DNA of 23,337 nucleotides from Sulfurimonas autotrophica (GTDB taxonomy: Bacteria; Campylobacterota; Campylobacteria; Campylobacterales; Sulfurimonadaceae): the NCBI GenBank assembly GCA_015662405.1, contig DQUE01000167.1:1-23337 (forward strand), written 5' to 3'. Positions 1-7,683 of this stretch are shown here, in pieces. A program made the translations under genes and the position numbers. Below the pieces are notes generated by a model. It had not been told where the DNA came from and made no database searches. It worked only from the letters and a program-made list of their open reading frames with translations. The stretch's first letter is position 1. Each line of letters begins with the position of its first letter.

Positions 1-1
1 A

Positions 2-145
2 AAATGTGCTATAGAAAAAGTAGCAAATAAATACAGATTTGAAATTTTACTGCGTGCGGATAAGAGTACAGACATTATTCAAGCGGTAAGAAAATCTAGA
101 GTAGCATTGGCAGAGATAGATATGGATCCTATAGAGTTTGGATAG
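2..145 (+). CDS. priA: Primosomal protein N' (PriA), C-terminal fragment
   Basis: This is the last 47 codons of a gene that begins before the window; the frame is open from base 2 to a TAG at 143-145. The peptide contains NKYRFEILLRADKS and ends in EIDMDPIEFG, which resembles the tail of PriA, where a 'R-[YF]-x-[LV]-L-x-[RK]' strand and a '[ID]-[DV]-V/M-D-P' end are typical. PriA is the helicase that reloads the replisome at stalled forks. Only the tail is visible, so the helicase and zinc-binding motifs cannot be checked. It converges on the next gene with one base between the two stop codons, leaving no room for a separate terminator. Confidence 0.75.
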   Translation, partial: KCAIEKVANKYRFEILLRADKSTDIIQAVRKSRVALAEIDMDPIEFG

Positions 146-146
146 T

Positions 147-722
147 TTAATCGAGGCAGATATGTTTTTTGTGATTTAAAAACCAGTAAAAAGCTAGAGA
201 AACACCGGTCGTTTTTTGATACCTTTCATTAAACATGAAACTTTTTACTTCACGCAAAGGGATGTAAATGACTTCGATTTCTTCCTCTTCAAGACCGCCA
301 CCTTCATCTATTTTCATACTCTCATCAATTTGCGCATAATAGAGCGTTTGATGTGTGCCTGAAATACCGACACTTGTGTAAAAAGCATTTATTTTTTCTA
401 GATTCTCCACGGGGACATCATATCCACACTCTTCTAAGACTTCCTCTTTTGCGATCTGCTCAAGTGAGCATGCTTTATCTACGATACCGGCACATAACTC
501 ATACATGTAACCATTGTCTTTGTTTTTGTTGAGTACTGTCACTCGGAGCTGTTTGACAAGGACAAAAGCATCTTTTTGTGTATGATAAAGGAGTATAGCA
601 ACACTGTCATGTGAAAGTACAGCTTCCCATTTTCTTGCTATGTCGTTGTGTCTGTAGTGTATCTCTATGGGTTTAATAAAGTTTGGATTTTGTAGCTTTT
701 TTATGGAGGTGATTTTACTCAT
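147..722 (-). CDS. Nudix hydrolase (ADP-ribose / UDP-sugar diphosphatase type)
   Basis: A 191-residue Nudix hydrolase, expected to cleave a nucleoside diphosphate linked to a sugar (ADP-ribose or UDP-glucose type) in the cytosol. The Nudix box lies at residues 79-101: G79 begins it, and EEVLEECGY supplies the metal-binding glutamates. It departs from the consensus GX5EX7REUXEEXGU, with Cys85 where the first Glu usually is and Glu93 where Arg usually is. The preceding YELCAGIVD is like human NUDT14 (UDP-glucose pyrophosphatase), as I remember it. The ATG start is supported by AGAGGAGAAG just upstream, located inside the end of the M23 peptidase gene. The two genes overlap by 8 bases and are probably cotranscribed. 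The substrate is an inference from family resemblance. Confidence 0.85.
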   Translation of the reverse strand: MSKITSIKKLQNPNFIKPIEIHYRHNDIARKWEAVLSHDSVAILLYHTQKDAFVLVKQLRVTVLNKNKDNGYMYELCAGIVDKACSLEQIAKEEVLEECGYDVPVENLEKINAFYTSVGISGTHQTLYYAQIDESMKIDEGGGLEEEEIEVIYIPLREVKSFMFNERYQKTTGVSLAFYWFLNHKKHICLD

Positions 723-1905
723 TTGTCTTCTCCTCTAAGAGATGTATGTAGGAGATATTTATAAAAGGTGGTCGTTTTTTATAGGCTGTTTTATTGTTTA
801 AATGGAGATTTACGCTTTCATCATAGTTCTTTTTGAGTCGCAAAAATGCTTTTTTCTGTTTGCCTTTGAGTTTTTTTGTCGTAACTTGCACAACGCTGAG
901 TGGATTGATGGGACGTCCTCGTTTTCTAAGCTCAAAGTGAAGATGTGGTCCTGTTGAGCGACCAGTTGAGCCAACATAGCCTATGGTTTGTCCTTTTTTT
1001 ACACGTTTACCTCGATGGATACCTCTGCGAAATGATTTTAAGTGAGCATAGCGTGTTTCATAGCCATCTGCATGGCGTATTTTGATGAGGTTACCATAGC
1101 TTCCCATTCGTGCAGCCCATATAACGACACCTCGACCTGCTGCAACGATAGGTGTCCCACGCCGTGCTGCATAATCAACTCCTAAGTGCGCTTTCCATTT
1201 ATGTAGCACTGGATGCCATCTACGCTTCGTAAAATAGGAAGATATTCTAGCACCTCTGACAGGGCGAGCAAGTAAAAAACCTTCAACTTCATGCCCTTTT
1301 TCATCATAATAGCGTCCATCGTCATTGAGATAGATAAAATGTTTTTTGTGACGCATCTCTATCATGGCAACTTTTAAGGTAGGCATAGAAAAAGGCTCTC
1401 CTAAGCGATATTTCTGCTCATAAATCATAACAAGCTGATCGCCTTTGCGGATATCATTTTTAAAATTTAAGGAGTGCTTGAAACTAGCAACAAAGATTTG
1501 CGCAAGTTTTTTTGAGCCTGTCTCTTTTAAAATATTATACATGGGTGAACTTGTAATAGTTGTATAAAAAGCCTCTGTTTTTGTTGTGCTAATGATAGGA
1601 ATAGCTTCAAATTTGTAGCTGTTATCATCTTTGTATATATGAATTTGCAGTTCATCATTTAGGGGTAGGAGTATCTGCTCTATCTCATCTTTGTCATCTC
1701 GTAGAATTTGGTAATGAATACCTGCGCGCATCTCTTCTGTCAATCTTTGGTCATCTTTGTCAAGGTTGTAGTAGAGCTCTTTTACGGGGAGATTATGGTT
1801 TTGTAAAAAGACAAGATAGGTCTCTCCATTGCTCCAGCGGTATCGCTCAACCTGTGACGCAAAAAGGGAGGTTCCTAGTAGAAAAAGTATGAAAATTCGT
1901 ATCAT
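715..1905 (-). CDS. csd3: Periplasmic M23 (LytM) peptidoglycan endopeptidase, Csd3-like
   Basis: A secreted zinc peptidase that cuts peptidoglycan cross-links. From ATG at 1905 it has 396 residues, close to H. pylori Csd3 (about 400). I prefer this start to the upstream TTG at 1935 because it places a signal peptide (IRIFILFLLGTSLFAS) at the very N-terminus. Residues 20-210 match the expected non-catalytic N-terminal part. The LytM domain spans about 215-338 with the zinc and catalytic set visible: H240xxxD244, H288 in RYAHLKS and HLH at 321-323. A basic tail of about 55 residues follows. In Helicobacter and Campylobacter, Csd3/Pgp3 trims peptapeptide cross-links and determines helical shape. 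It is followed by the Nudix gene and divergent from the PgbA-domain gene, a neighbourhood I recall from H. pylori and C. jejuni. Confidence 0.85.
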   Translation of the reverse strand: MIRIFILFLLGTSLFASQVERYRWSNGETYLVFLQNHNLPVKELYYNLDKDDQRLTEEMRAGIHYQILRDDKDEIEQILLPLNDELQIHIYKDDNSYKFEAIPIISTTKTEAFYTTITSSPMYNILKETGSKKLAQIFVASFKHSLNFKNDIRKGDQLVMIYEQKYRLGEPFSMPTLKVAMIEMRHKKHFIYLNDDGRYYDEKGHEVEGFLLARPVRGARISSYFTKRRWHPVLHKWKAHLGVDYAARRGTPIVAAGRGVVIWAARMGSYGNLIKIRHADGYETRYAHLKSFRRGIHRGKRVKKGQTIGYVGSTGRSTGPHLHFELRKRGRPINPLSVVQVTTKKLKGKQKKAFLRLKKNYDESVNLHLNNKTAYKKRPPFINISYIHLLEEKTNE

Positions 1906-1917
1906 AAATATAAGCCT

Positions 1918-1923
1918 ATAATA
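1918..1923 (-). promoter_or_regulatory. Possible -10 element for the csd3-nudix operon
   Basis: Reading leftward, TATTAT lies 12 bases before the csd3 ATG, with TTGCTA 16 bases upstream of it. The predicted leader would be only a few bases long and the Shine-Dalgarno match is weak, so this is tentative. Confidence 0.3.
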
Positions 1924-1927
1924 AATT

Positions 1928-1947
1928 ATTTGCAAAGATTAGCAAAT
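1928..1947. promoter_or_regulatory. Inverted repeat ATTTGC-N8-GCAAAT between divergent genes
   Basis: A perfect 6-base inverted repeat lies between the csd3 and PgbA-domain genes and falls in the spacer of the putative leftward promoter. It could be an operator, but AT-rich DNA often gives such pairs by chance. Confidence 0.25.
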
Positions 1948-1970
1948 TTTGGCTTAGTCTGAGGTTTGTT

Positions 1971-1979
1971 TGATATAAT
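1971..1979 (+). promoter_or_regulatory. Extended -10 promoter (TGATATAAT) for the PgbA-domain/glcD/yihY operon
   Basis: TGATATAAT is a perfect extended -10 (TGnTATAAT). The start site would fall near 1986, about 20 bases before the ATG at 2007, leaving room for the purine-rich AAAGAAGAG ribosome binding site at about 1996-2003. No good -35 is seen, which is normal for Campylobacterota sigma-70 promoters. Confidence 0.7.
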
Positions 1980-2006
1980 CACATATATTAATTATAAAGA
2001 AGAGAT

Positions 2007-2804
2007 ATGAAAATTCTATTATTACTCACAATCCTTGTATTGGAACTCTTTAGTACGGTTATAAAAGCACCTGTTGTTTCAGTTGATTATGAAAATGAGA
2101 CGGTACAAATCAAAATAGAAAAAATTGATGTCGGTGTAAGCGGTTTTGTGGTGCATCATATTACCCCTGAGCGAAGTGCTATTATAAAAAGTGCTGTGGT
2201 AGAGAGTTTTGATGCTAAGAGGCAGATAGCAACAGTACAGATGAGCAAATTTACTGCATTGCAAAATAGTGCTTTACCTCATGGAAAATGGAAAGTAGTA
2301 GTTGGCGATAGTGTTGTGTTGGCATTTGGATACTCTCGCTCATTACTTATCGCTCCAAATGAAGAGATCTACTATACAATTGCCAAAAGTGTGCAGACAC
2401 AATGGGTGCATCCAGATCTATTTGCAACACTGCTTTCCTTTAATGGACATCCTACACCGCTTAAAGAGGATTTTGAAGCTATGGCAGATGCAAGTAGTGT
2501 CGGTTTATTGTTTCTCTATTTAGATCAAAAAGTATATACACTTGATATAAAAAGCTTTACAATTTTAAACATTAGTGAGGCAAAACTAAAACAGACAGAG
2601 ACAAATCTTCCTTTTTATACGCGTGTAAAGAGTATTAGCGCAGCATGGTGGGGAGCTGGAAGTGCGAGACTTAAAAGTTATGAGCCACACTATTATGAGC
2701 TGTTGGTTGCAAATAACAAAACAAATAAACAACTCTATGAAATTATTAAAAACAGTGATAAAAAATTGCACTATCTACTTGATGAATTTGAAATAGGAGA
2801 ATAG
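2007..2804 (+). CDS. Exported protein with PgbA N-terminal domain
   Basis: A 265-residue exported protein of unknown biochemical role. Residues 1-16 form a signal peptide (MKILLLLTILVLELFS). The rest reads like the N-terminal domain of H. pylori plasminogen-binding protein PgbA: a V-x-V-D-Y-E strand near residue 24, then GVSGFVVHH at about 43-51, and a WKVVVGDSVVLAFGYSR segment near 95-111. H. pylori PgbA is longer and binds plasminogen through a C-terminal lysine. This protein stops after the conserved domain and ends FEIGE, with no terminal lysine, so plasminogen binding is not supported. Its place between csd3 and glcD matches the H. pylori order as I recall it. It is first in a rightward operon, and the next start codon follows one base after its stop. 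An envelope role is inferred. Confidence 0.8.
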   Translation: MKILLLLTILVLELFSTVIKAPVVSVDYENETVQIKIEKIDVGVSGFVVHHITPERSAIIKSAVVESFDAKRQIATVQMSKFTALQNSALPHGKWKVVVGDSVVLAFGYSRSLLIAPNEEIYYTIAKSVQTQWVHPDLFATLLSFNGHPTPLKEDFEAMADASSVGLLFLYLDQKVYTLDIKSFTILNISEAKLKQTETNLPFYTRVKSISAAWWGAGSARLKSYEPHYYELLVANNKTNKQLYEIIKNSDKKLHYLLDEFEIGE

Positions 2805-2805
2805 A

Positions 2806-4191
2806 TTGATAGAGAAAAAACATATACAACATTTTACAGATATTGTCGGCGAAGAGAATATTTATAGCGATAAAGCGCATTTGTTGGCATATTCGTATGA
2901 TGCAACAAGAGAACATTTTGAACCCGATGCGGTTGTCTTTCCACGAAATGAAGAAGATGTCAGTGCAATACTCAAATATTGTAATGAGCATCAGATTATT
3001 ATAGTTCCTCGTGGTGCAGGTTCTGGCTTTACAGGTGGCGCATTGCCAAGTCAAGGTGGCATCGTTTTGGCTATGGAAAAACATATGAATAAAATCCTTG
3101 AAATTGATATGAAAAATATGGTAGCCATTGTACAGCCTGGTGTGATAAATATGGACTTGCAAAAAAAAGTAGAGGAGTTAGGACTGTTTTATCCGCCTGA
3201 TCCTGCAAGTCAAGATTACTCTACTATCGGTGGAAATGTAAGTGAAAATGCTGGTGGAATGCGCGCTGCAAAATATGGCATCACAAAAGATTATGTGATG
3301 GCGACACGTGCAGTATTGCCAAATGGTGATATTATTAAAGCAGGAAAGCGAACCATAAAAGATGTGGCAGGATACAACATCAGTGGTATATTGATAGCGA
3401 GTGAGGGGACTTTAGCAGTTCTTACAGAGATTACACTTAAACTTATTCCAAAACCAAAGATGACAAAAACAGCAATGGGAATATTCCCTACGGTGAATGA
3501 AGCGATGGAAGCGGTATATAAAACAATGGCAAGTGGAATCACTCCTGTTGCTATGGAGTTTTTAGATAACTTGACTATTCGTGCGGTTGAGGAGACTTTT
3601 CACAAAGGACTACCTGTTGATGCGGGTGCATTGCTTGTAACGGATGTTGATGGAAACCTTGAAGATGATTTGGATTTTCAGCTTGCACAGATTGAAAAAG
3701 TATTTCGTGAAAATGGCTGTAGTGACTTTAAAGTGGCAAAAGATGACAAAGAGGCAGCAGATATTTGGTTTGCGCGCCGTAATGCCTCTCCATCACTTAG
3801 TATCTATGGAAGTAAAAAGCTCAATGAAGATGTCACAGTTCCGCGCTCTGCACTGCCAGAGCTTTTAGAGCGATTTTATGCCATAGCAGATAAATATAAT
3901 GTAAAAATTCCATGTTTTGGACATACGGGTGATGGAAATGTGCATACAAATGTAATGGTTGATGGGAGTGATCCTGAGCAGGTAAAAATTGCCTACAAAG
4001 CCATAGAAGAGGTTTTTCAAGCAACAATTGATTTGGGTGGAACCCTCTCTGGTGAGCATGGAATAGGGCTTGCTAAAGCACCATATATGAAAATGGCATT
4101 TAGTGATGCCGAGATGGCACTTTTTAAATCTATTAAAAAAGCTTTTGACCCAAATAATATTTTAAACCCCTCAAAAATGGGCTTAGATTAA
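2806..4191 (+). CDS. glcD: FAD-linked oxidase, GlcD family (glycolate / D-lactate dehydrogenase type)
   Basis: A 461-residue flavoprotein that probably oxidises a 2-hydroxy acid such as D-lactate or glycolate and passes electrons on to the respiratory chain. The start is TTG at 2806, with AGGAGA at about 2795-2800 just before it. The FAD-binding PCMH domain is at about 40-215, with the PRGAGSGFTGG loop at 68-78 and PPDPAS near 130. The C-terminal FAD-oxidase domain carries GHTGDGNVH (372-380) and SGEHGIGL (415-422), the substrate and metal-contact motifs of this family. No iron-sulfur or GlcE/GlcF partner is encoded nearby. D-2-hydroxyglutarate dehydrogenase is an alternative that the sequence alone cannot exclude. 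Confidence 0.88.
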   Translation: MIEKKHIQHFTDIVGEENIYSDKAHLLAYSYDATREHFEPDAVVFPRNEEDVSAILKYCNEHQIIIVPRGAGSGFTGGALPSQGGIVLAMEKHMNKILEIDMKNMVAIVQPGVINMDLQKKVEELGLFYPPDPASQDYSTIGGNVSENAGGMRAAKYGITKDYVMATRAVLPNGDIIKAGKRTIKDVAGYNISGILIASEGTLAVLTEITLKLIPKPKMTKTAMGIFPTVNEAMEAVYKTMASGITPVAMEFLDNLTIRAVEETFHKGLPVDAGALLVTDVDGNLEDDLDFQLAQIEKVFRENGCSDFKVAKDDKEAADIWFARRNASPSLSIYGSKKLNEDVTVPRSALPELLERFYAIADKYNVKIPCFGHTGDGNVHTNVMVDGSDPEQVKIAYKAIEEVFQATIDLGGTLSGEHGIGLAKAPYMKMAFSDAEMALFKSIKKAFDPNNILNPSKMGLD

Positions 4192-4197
4192 GAGATT

Positions 4198-5022
4198 ATG
4201 CATGAAAAGCTGACAAAATATTTTAAACCTGTTACAATGTTTGTCAGCTCTTTTGTTGACAAAGAGTTGACACTCTTTGCTGCGAGTTTAAGTTTTTATA
4301 CAATATTTTCTATTATCCCTCTTTTGCTTATAATGATGGCAATTTTGACCTCTTTACCCTCTTTTGCAGACTATTATGAAAAGATTCAGAGTTTTATATT
4401 TTCTAACCTTATGCCTGTAAATTCAGATATGGTAATGATACAAATTAACGGTTTTTTACAAAATGCTTCTAAGATGGGAGCTATTGGTTTTGTAGCAATT
4501 TTAGTCTCCTCTTTACTGTTTTTTAAAAATTTTGAATATATTGTAAACAGAATCTTTCATGCACAACCAAGGACGCTTTGGGAGAGTATTACGACCTATT
4601 GGACGCTTTTAACTCTAACACCTATTGCTCTTGGGATCTCTTTTTATATTAGCGGTTATATTGCTACACTTATGGCGTCAAACTCTTTCACTTCAGGGGT
4701 AAATATTTTGCCATTAGTGCCATATATTATTATTTGGGGTCTTTTTTTCTTAATATTTCAGATAGCCGCTAATGCAAAAATAGATCCAAAAGCCTCTGCA
4801 ATCAGCTCTTTTATCGCCTCAATAATTTTTAGTGTGAGTAAAAACGCTTTTATTTACTATGTTTTTTTAAATAAGTCCTATACAACAATGTATGGCTCTT
4901 TTGCTATTTTGATGTTTTTGTTTTTGTGGATTTACCTCTCATGGATTATATTTTTATATGGACTCAAGCTATGCCACATTATAGATGCAATATATAAAAA
5001 GAAGCAAGGTATAGCCAAGTAA
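4198..5022 (+). CDS. YihY/BrkB family integral membrane protein
   Basis: A 274-residue inner-membrane protein with about six hydrophobic segments (near residues 24-50, 92-110, 135-160, 172-190, 203-225 and 237-262). The early region ELTLFAASLSFYTIFSIIPLLL is the hallmark of the YihY/BrkB (UPF0761) family, and Y-T-T-M-Y-G-S-F-A near the C-terminus is also conserved in it. The function is not established. It is often misannotated as ribonuclease BN, but it has no nuclease motif. It starts 6 bases after glcD and is surely cotranscribed. Its 3' end overlaps the opposing comEC gene by 54 bases. Confidence 0.88.
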   Translation: MHEKLTKYFKPVTMFVSSFVDKELTLFAASLSFYTIFSIIPLLLIMMAILTSLPSFADYYEKIQSFIFSNLMPVNSDMVMIQINGFLQNASKMGAIGFVAILVSSLLFFKNFEYIVNRIFHAQPRTLWESITTYWTLLTLTPIALGISFYISGYIATLMASNSFTSGVNILPLVPYIIIWGLFFLIFQIAANAKIDPKASAISSFIASIIFSVSKNAFIYYVFLNKSYTTMYGSFAILMFLFLWIYLSWIIFLYGLKLCHIIDAIYKKKQGIAK

Positions 5023-6252
5023 GAGATAGAGTGCTTTTTTGCTAAAAATAGCAGCGAGTGAAAGGAAAATCTCTATAATGAGATAGATCTTTGCAAGTGG
5101 AATTTGTGAGGCATGTGTGTTTACATGGAGCAGATAATGAAGTGGAGTGTCTAAAAGATCTCCTAAACCTATTACATGTAAAGCAATTGCTAAGGGATAA
5201 AAAAGAGTAAAGAGTGTTGTTAAGAGGATTGAAAGCGGATGGTAGAGACTAAAGTTACCAAAGATTGCCATAGAGAAGGGGAGCATCATCAAATAGACCC
5301 AAAATGGCAGGAGTACAAACTCTAAAAGTTTATTGCAAGATTTGCAATAAATAAGAAACAAAAAGATATAAAAAACGCCACTGATTGAGAGCCAAAAACC
5401 TATACTGAGCAGGAGTTTTGGAAAAAGTGCAAGCAGTAAGAGCATGGTAAGAAGTAGTGTCTGCATTGAGATGATTTTCACTCCTCTGTGATAGAGTATA
5501 AAACCAATAATGAGCATCGCGTAGGCTCTTAGTAGCGAGGGTGGTGAATCTAAAAAGAGCAGATAGCTAAGTAAAATGATACTGATAAAGCCAAAACTAT
5601 CTCTTTTATAGCTTCTATATGGAAAGTATCTGTTTTGCAGAAATTGATAAGGGTACTTGAAAAGAAAAAATAAAATACCGGCAAGTACACCTAGATGAAA
5701 ACCGCTAATAGCAACAAGATGGGAAATACCAAGATTAGAAAAGTGTGTTTGCATGGATGTTGGCAGAGGGAGTGCCAAAAAGAGTGCCTTGTAGAGTTTT
5801 GCTATTTCACTATTGTTATGTTGTGTATCTATAAAAGAGGCTGTTTTTTGTTTGAGTGTGGGCTCTTTATAGATTTTGAGAATTTTGCTAAAGGCAAAAA
5901 AACCTTTGAGGTACTCTTCAAAAGTGACATCTCCCGCCCATAGCTCTACATGTAAACGCTTGTCTTGAAGATTTTGCAGTTTTTTGCTTGCTATAGTATA
6001 AAAGAGAAACCCTTCATCGCTTTTGAGCTTTAGTACTTTATAGCTTCTCGTTTTTCCCTTTTTTGTCACTTTTGTTTTGTTGTATGCTTTCATAACAGTA
6101 ACATCTGCGAGCTGGGAATCAAATTTTGTAAGTTGTCTGTATTTGTAATACTCATAGGAGAGAGCAAGGGTAAAGAGAGCAAGTAGCAGAGCAAAAAAGA
6201 GCAGATAGTCTTTTTTTGTGCTAAAAAGGGCTACTCTCTCTAGTGTTTGCAT
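4969..6252 (-). CDS. comEC: Short ComEC/Rec2-type DNA-uptake channel protein
   Basis: A 427-residue polytopic membrane protein expected to carry single-stranded DNA across the inner membrane during natural transformation. It has an N-terminal hydrophobic pair (about 18-38), a soluble OB-fold-like segment (about 45-130), and then the ComEC core with GISHLVAISGFHLGV (175-189) and many transmembrane helices to the end. It lacks the C-terminal metallo-beta-lactamase domain of the longer (700+ residue) ComEC proteins, as in other Campylobacterota. Its ATG directly follows the dnaB stop (TAA-ATG). I recall dnaB beside comEC in H. pylori too. It ends inside the opposing yihY gene. Confidence 0.85.
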   Translation of the reverse strand: MQTLERVALFSTKKDYLLFFALLLALFTLALSYEYYKYRQLTKFDSQLADVTVMKAYNKTKVTKKGKTRSYKVLKLKSDEGFLFYTIASKKLQNLQDKRLHVELWAGDVTFEEYLKGFFAFSKILKIYKEPTLKQKTASFIDTQHNNSEIAKLYKALFLALPLPTSMQTHFSNLGISHLVAISGFHLGVLAGILFFLFKYPYQFLQNRYFPYRSYKRDSFGFISIILLSYLLFLDSPPSLLRAYAMLIIGFILYHRGVKIISMQTLLLTMLLLLALFPKLLLSIGFWLSISGVFYIFLFLIYCKSCNKLLEFVLLPFWVYLMMLPFSMAIFGNFSLYHPLSILLTTLFTLFYPLAIALHVIGLGDLLDTPLHYLLHVNTHASQIPLAKIYLIIEIFLSLAAIFSKKALYLLLGYTLLLFIYCIYNVA

Positions 6253-7683
6253 TTAGATAGGGGGCATCTCTATATTTGCAGATTTTGTGTCAACATTTTC
6301 ATAAACAGTCTCAACACCTTGTGCAAATCCTGGTGCATCGACAAATCGTGTAAACTTTTTTTGAAAGATGAGTTTTACATGTCCTGTTGGACCATTTCTC
6401 TGTTTGCCTATGATGATTTCTGCATCTTCTTCCTCTTTTTCTATATAGGTTGAGGTAAACTCTTTGCCTTCAGCTTTTGCTGCTTTTTCACGCTCTTTCT
6501 CCTCTTTGTAGAGATAGACATCATCGCGATAGACAAAGAGTATGATATCGGCATCTTGCTCTATTGAGCCTGATTCACGAATATCACTGAGCATCGGACG
6601 TTTGTCATTACGGCTTTCAAGCCCACGGTTGAGTTGTGAGAGAGCAACGATGGGCATTTCAAGCTCACGTGCGAGCATCTTGAGTCCACGCGAAATTTCA
6701 GAGACTTGCAGGTGTCTCTCTTGACTCCCAATACCTTGCATAATTTGGAGATAATCAATGACCGCTATTTCAATCTCAGGATGTTGATTTTTGAGTTTTC
6801 GTAGTTTGCTTCGAAGTTGATTTATATTAATGCTTCCTTGATCATCTACAAAAAGTTTGGCAGAATTCATTCTGTTAATTGCCTCATTTAGGCTTGACCA
6901 CTGCTCATCACTCATATCACCCACACGAAGTTTTTGCAAGGGAATAGAGGTTTGAATAGAGAGCAGACGCAGCATTAATTGTTCAGCCGGCATCTCAAGT
7001 GAGAAGAAGGCAACACCTTTGCCTTGGAGTATTAAAGAGTTGACGGTATTGAGTATAAAACTTGTTTTTCCCATGGCTGGTCGAGCCGCAATAATGACAA
7101 GGTCACCTTTTCCAAACCCTGTCGTCATTTTGTTAAGCTCTTTAAAGCCTGTGTCAACACCAACAAGTACTGAGTTGCCTCTCGCCTTCATCTCTTTGAT
7201 GTATTCCATCGTATCAAAGGTCATTTTTGGAGAGTCTTTGAAGTCACTTGTCTGGTTGTCTTGGGTGATTTCATAGAGTTTTCTCTCAACAATATCAACT
7301 ACTTCAGCAGATGGCAACTCCTCTTCAACTGTTACTCTTTTTATCTCTGTTGTAAGGGTTAAGAGATGGCGTTTGAGTGATTTGTCTTTCATCTCATCAA
7401 CATAGGCTTTTGTGTTTGCAATTGGGTTTGTAGAGAGAATTTCAAGTAAAACCTGCTCATCAAATTTTTTAGCTTTTATGAGCTCTTTTTTGATGAACTC
7501 TTCATCGATGGGCTGGTCTTTTTGTAGTAGTGTCAGCATAGCCTGAAAAATATCTTGATGTGCAGGGAGGTAAAAATCATCCTTTTTTAGTGCAACGCTG
7601 AGTTCATCAAACTGGCTTGGTTCAAAGATGATAGAGCTTAAGACACTTCGCTCAAAAGCGAGATTGTAGAGATTGTCTTGCAT
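6253..7683 (-). CDS. dnaB: Replicative DNA helicase DnaB
   Basis: A 476-residue hexameric helicase that unwinds DNA at the replication fork. The N-terminal DnaB domain spans about 5-105, then a linker to about 165, then the RecA-like helicase domain. Walker A is RPAMGKTS (201-208), Walker B is IAVIDYLQIM (about 304-313), and SQLNRGLE...KRPMLSDIRESGSIEQDAD is the classic DnaB signature that follows. Length is normal and no intein is present. The start codon overlaps the ispG stop (TAATG), so translation is probably coupled. Confidence 0.97.
   Translation of the reverse strand: MQDNLYNLAFERSVLSSIIFEPSQFDELSVALKKDDFYLPAHQDIFQAMLTLLQKDQPIDEEFIKKELIKAKKFDEQVLLEILSTNPIANTKAYVDEMKDKSLKRHLLTLTTEIKRVTVEEELPSAEVVDIVERKLYEITQDNQTSDFKDSPKMTFDTMEYIKEMKARGNSVLVGVDTGFKELNKMTTGFGKGDLVIIAARPAMGKTSFILNTVNSLILQGKGVAFFSLEMPAEQLMLRLLSIQTSIPLQKLRVGDMSDEQWSSLNEAINRMNSAKLFVDDQGSININQLRSKLRKLKNQHPEIEIAVIDYLQIMQGIGSQERHLQVSEISRGLKMLARELEMPIVALSQLNRGLESRNDKRPMLSDIRESGSIEQDADIILFVYRDDVYLYKEEKEREKAAKAEGKEFTSTYIEKEEEDAEIIIGKQRNGPTGHVKLIFQKKFTRFVDAPGFAQGVETVYENVDTKSANIEMPPI

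Noticed and set aside
1906..1935. Longer M23 peptidase starting at TTG 1935
   Set aside because: It would put ten extra residues before an otherwise perfect signal peptide.
2746..3162. 138-codon open frame opposite the glcD start
   Set aside because: Cys/His/Ile-rich translation typical of an antisense frame; no start signal.
4198..5022. Ribonuclease BN annotation for the YihY-type protein
   Set aside because: That activity belongs to ElaC-type metallo-beta-lactamases; this protein is an integral membrane protein with no nuclease motif.
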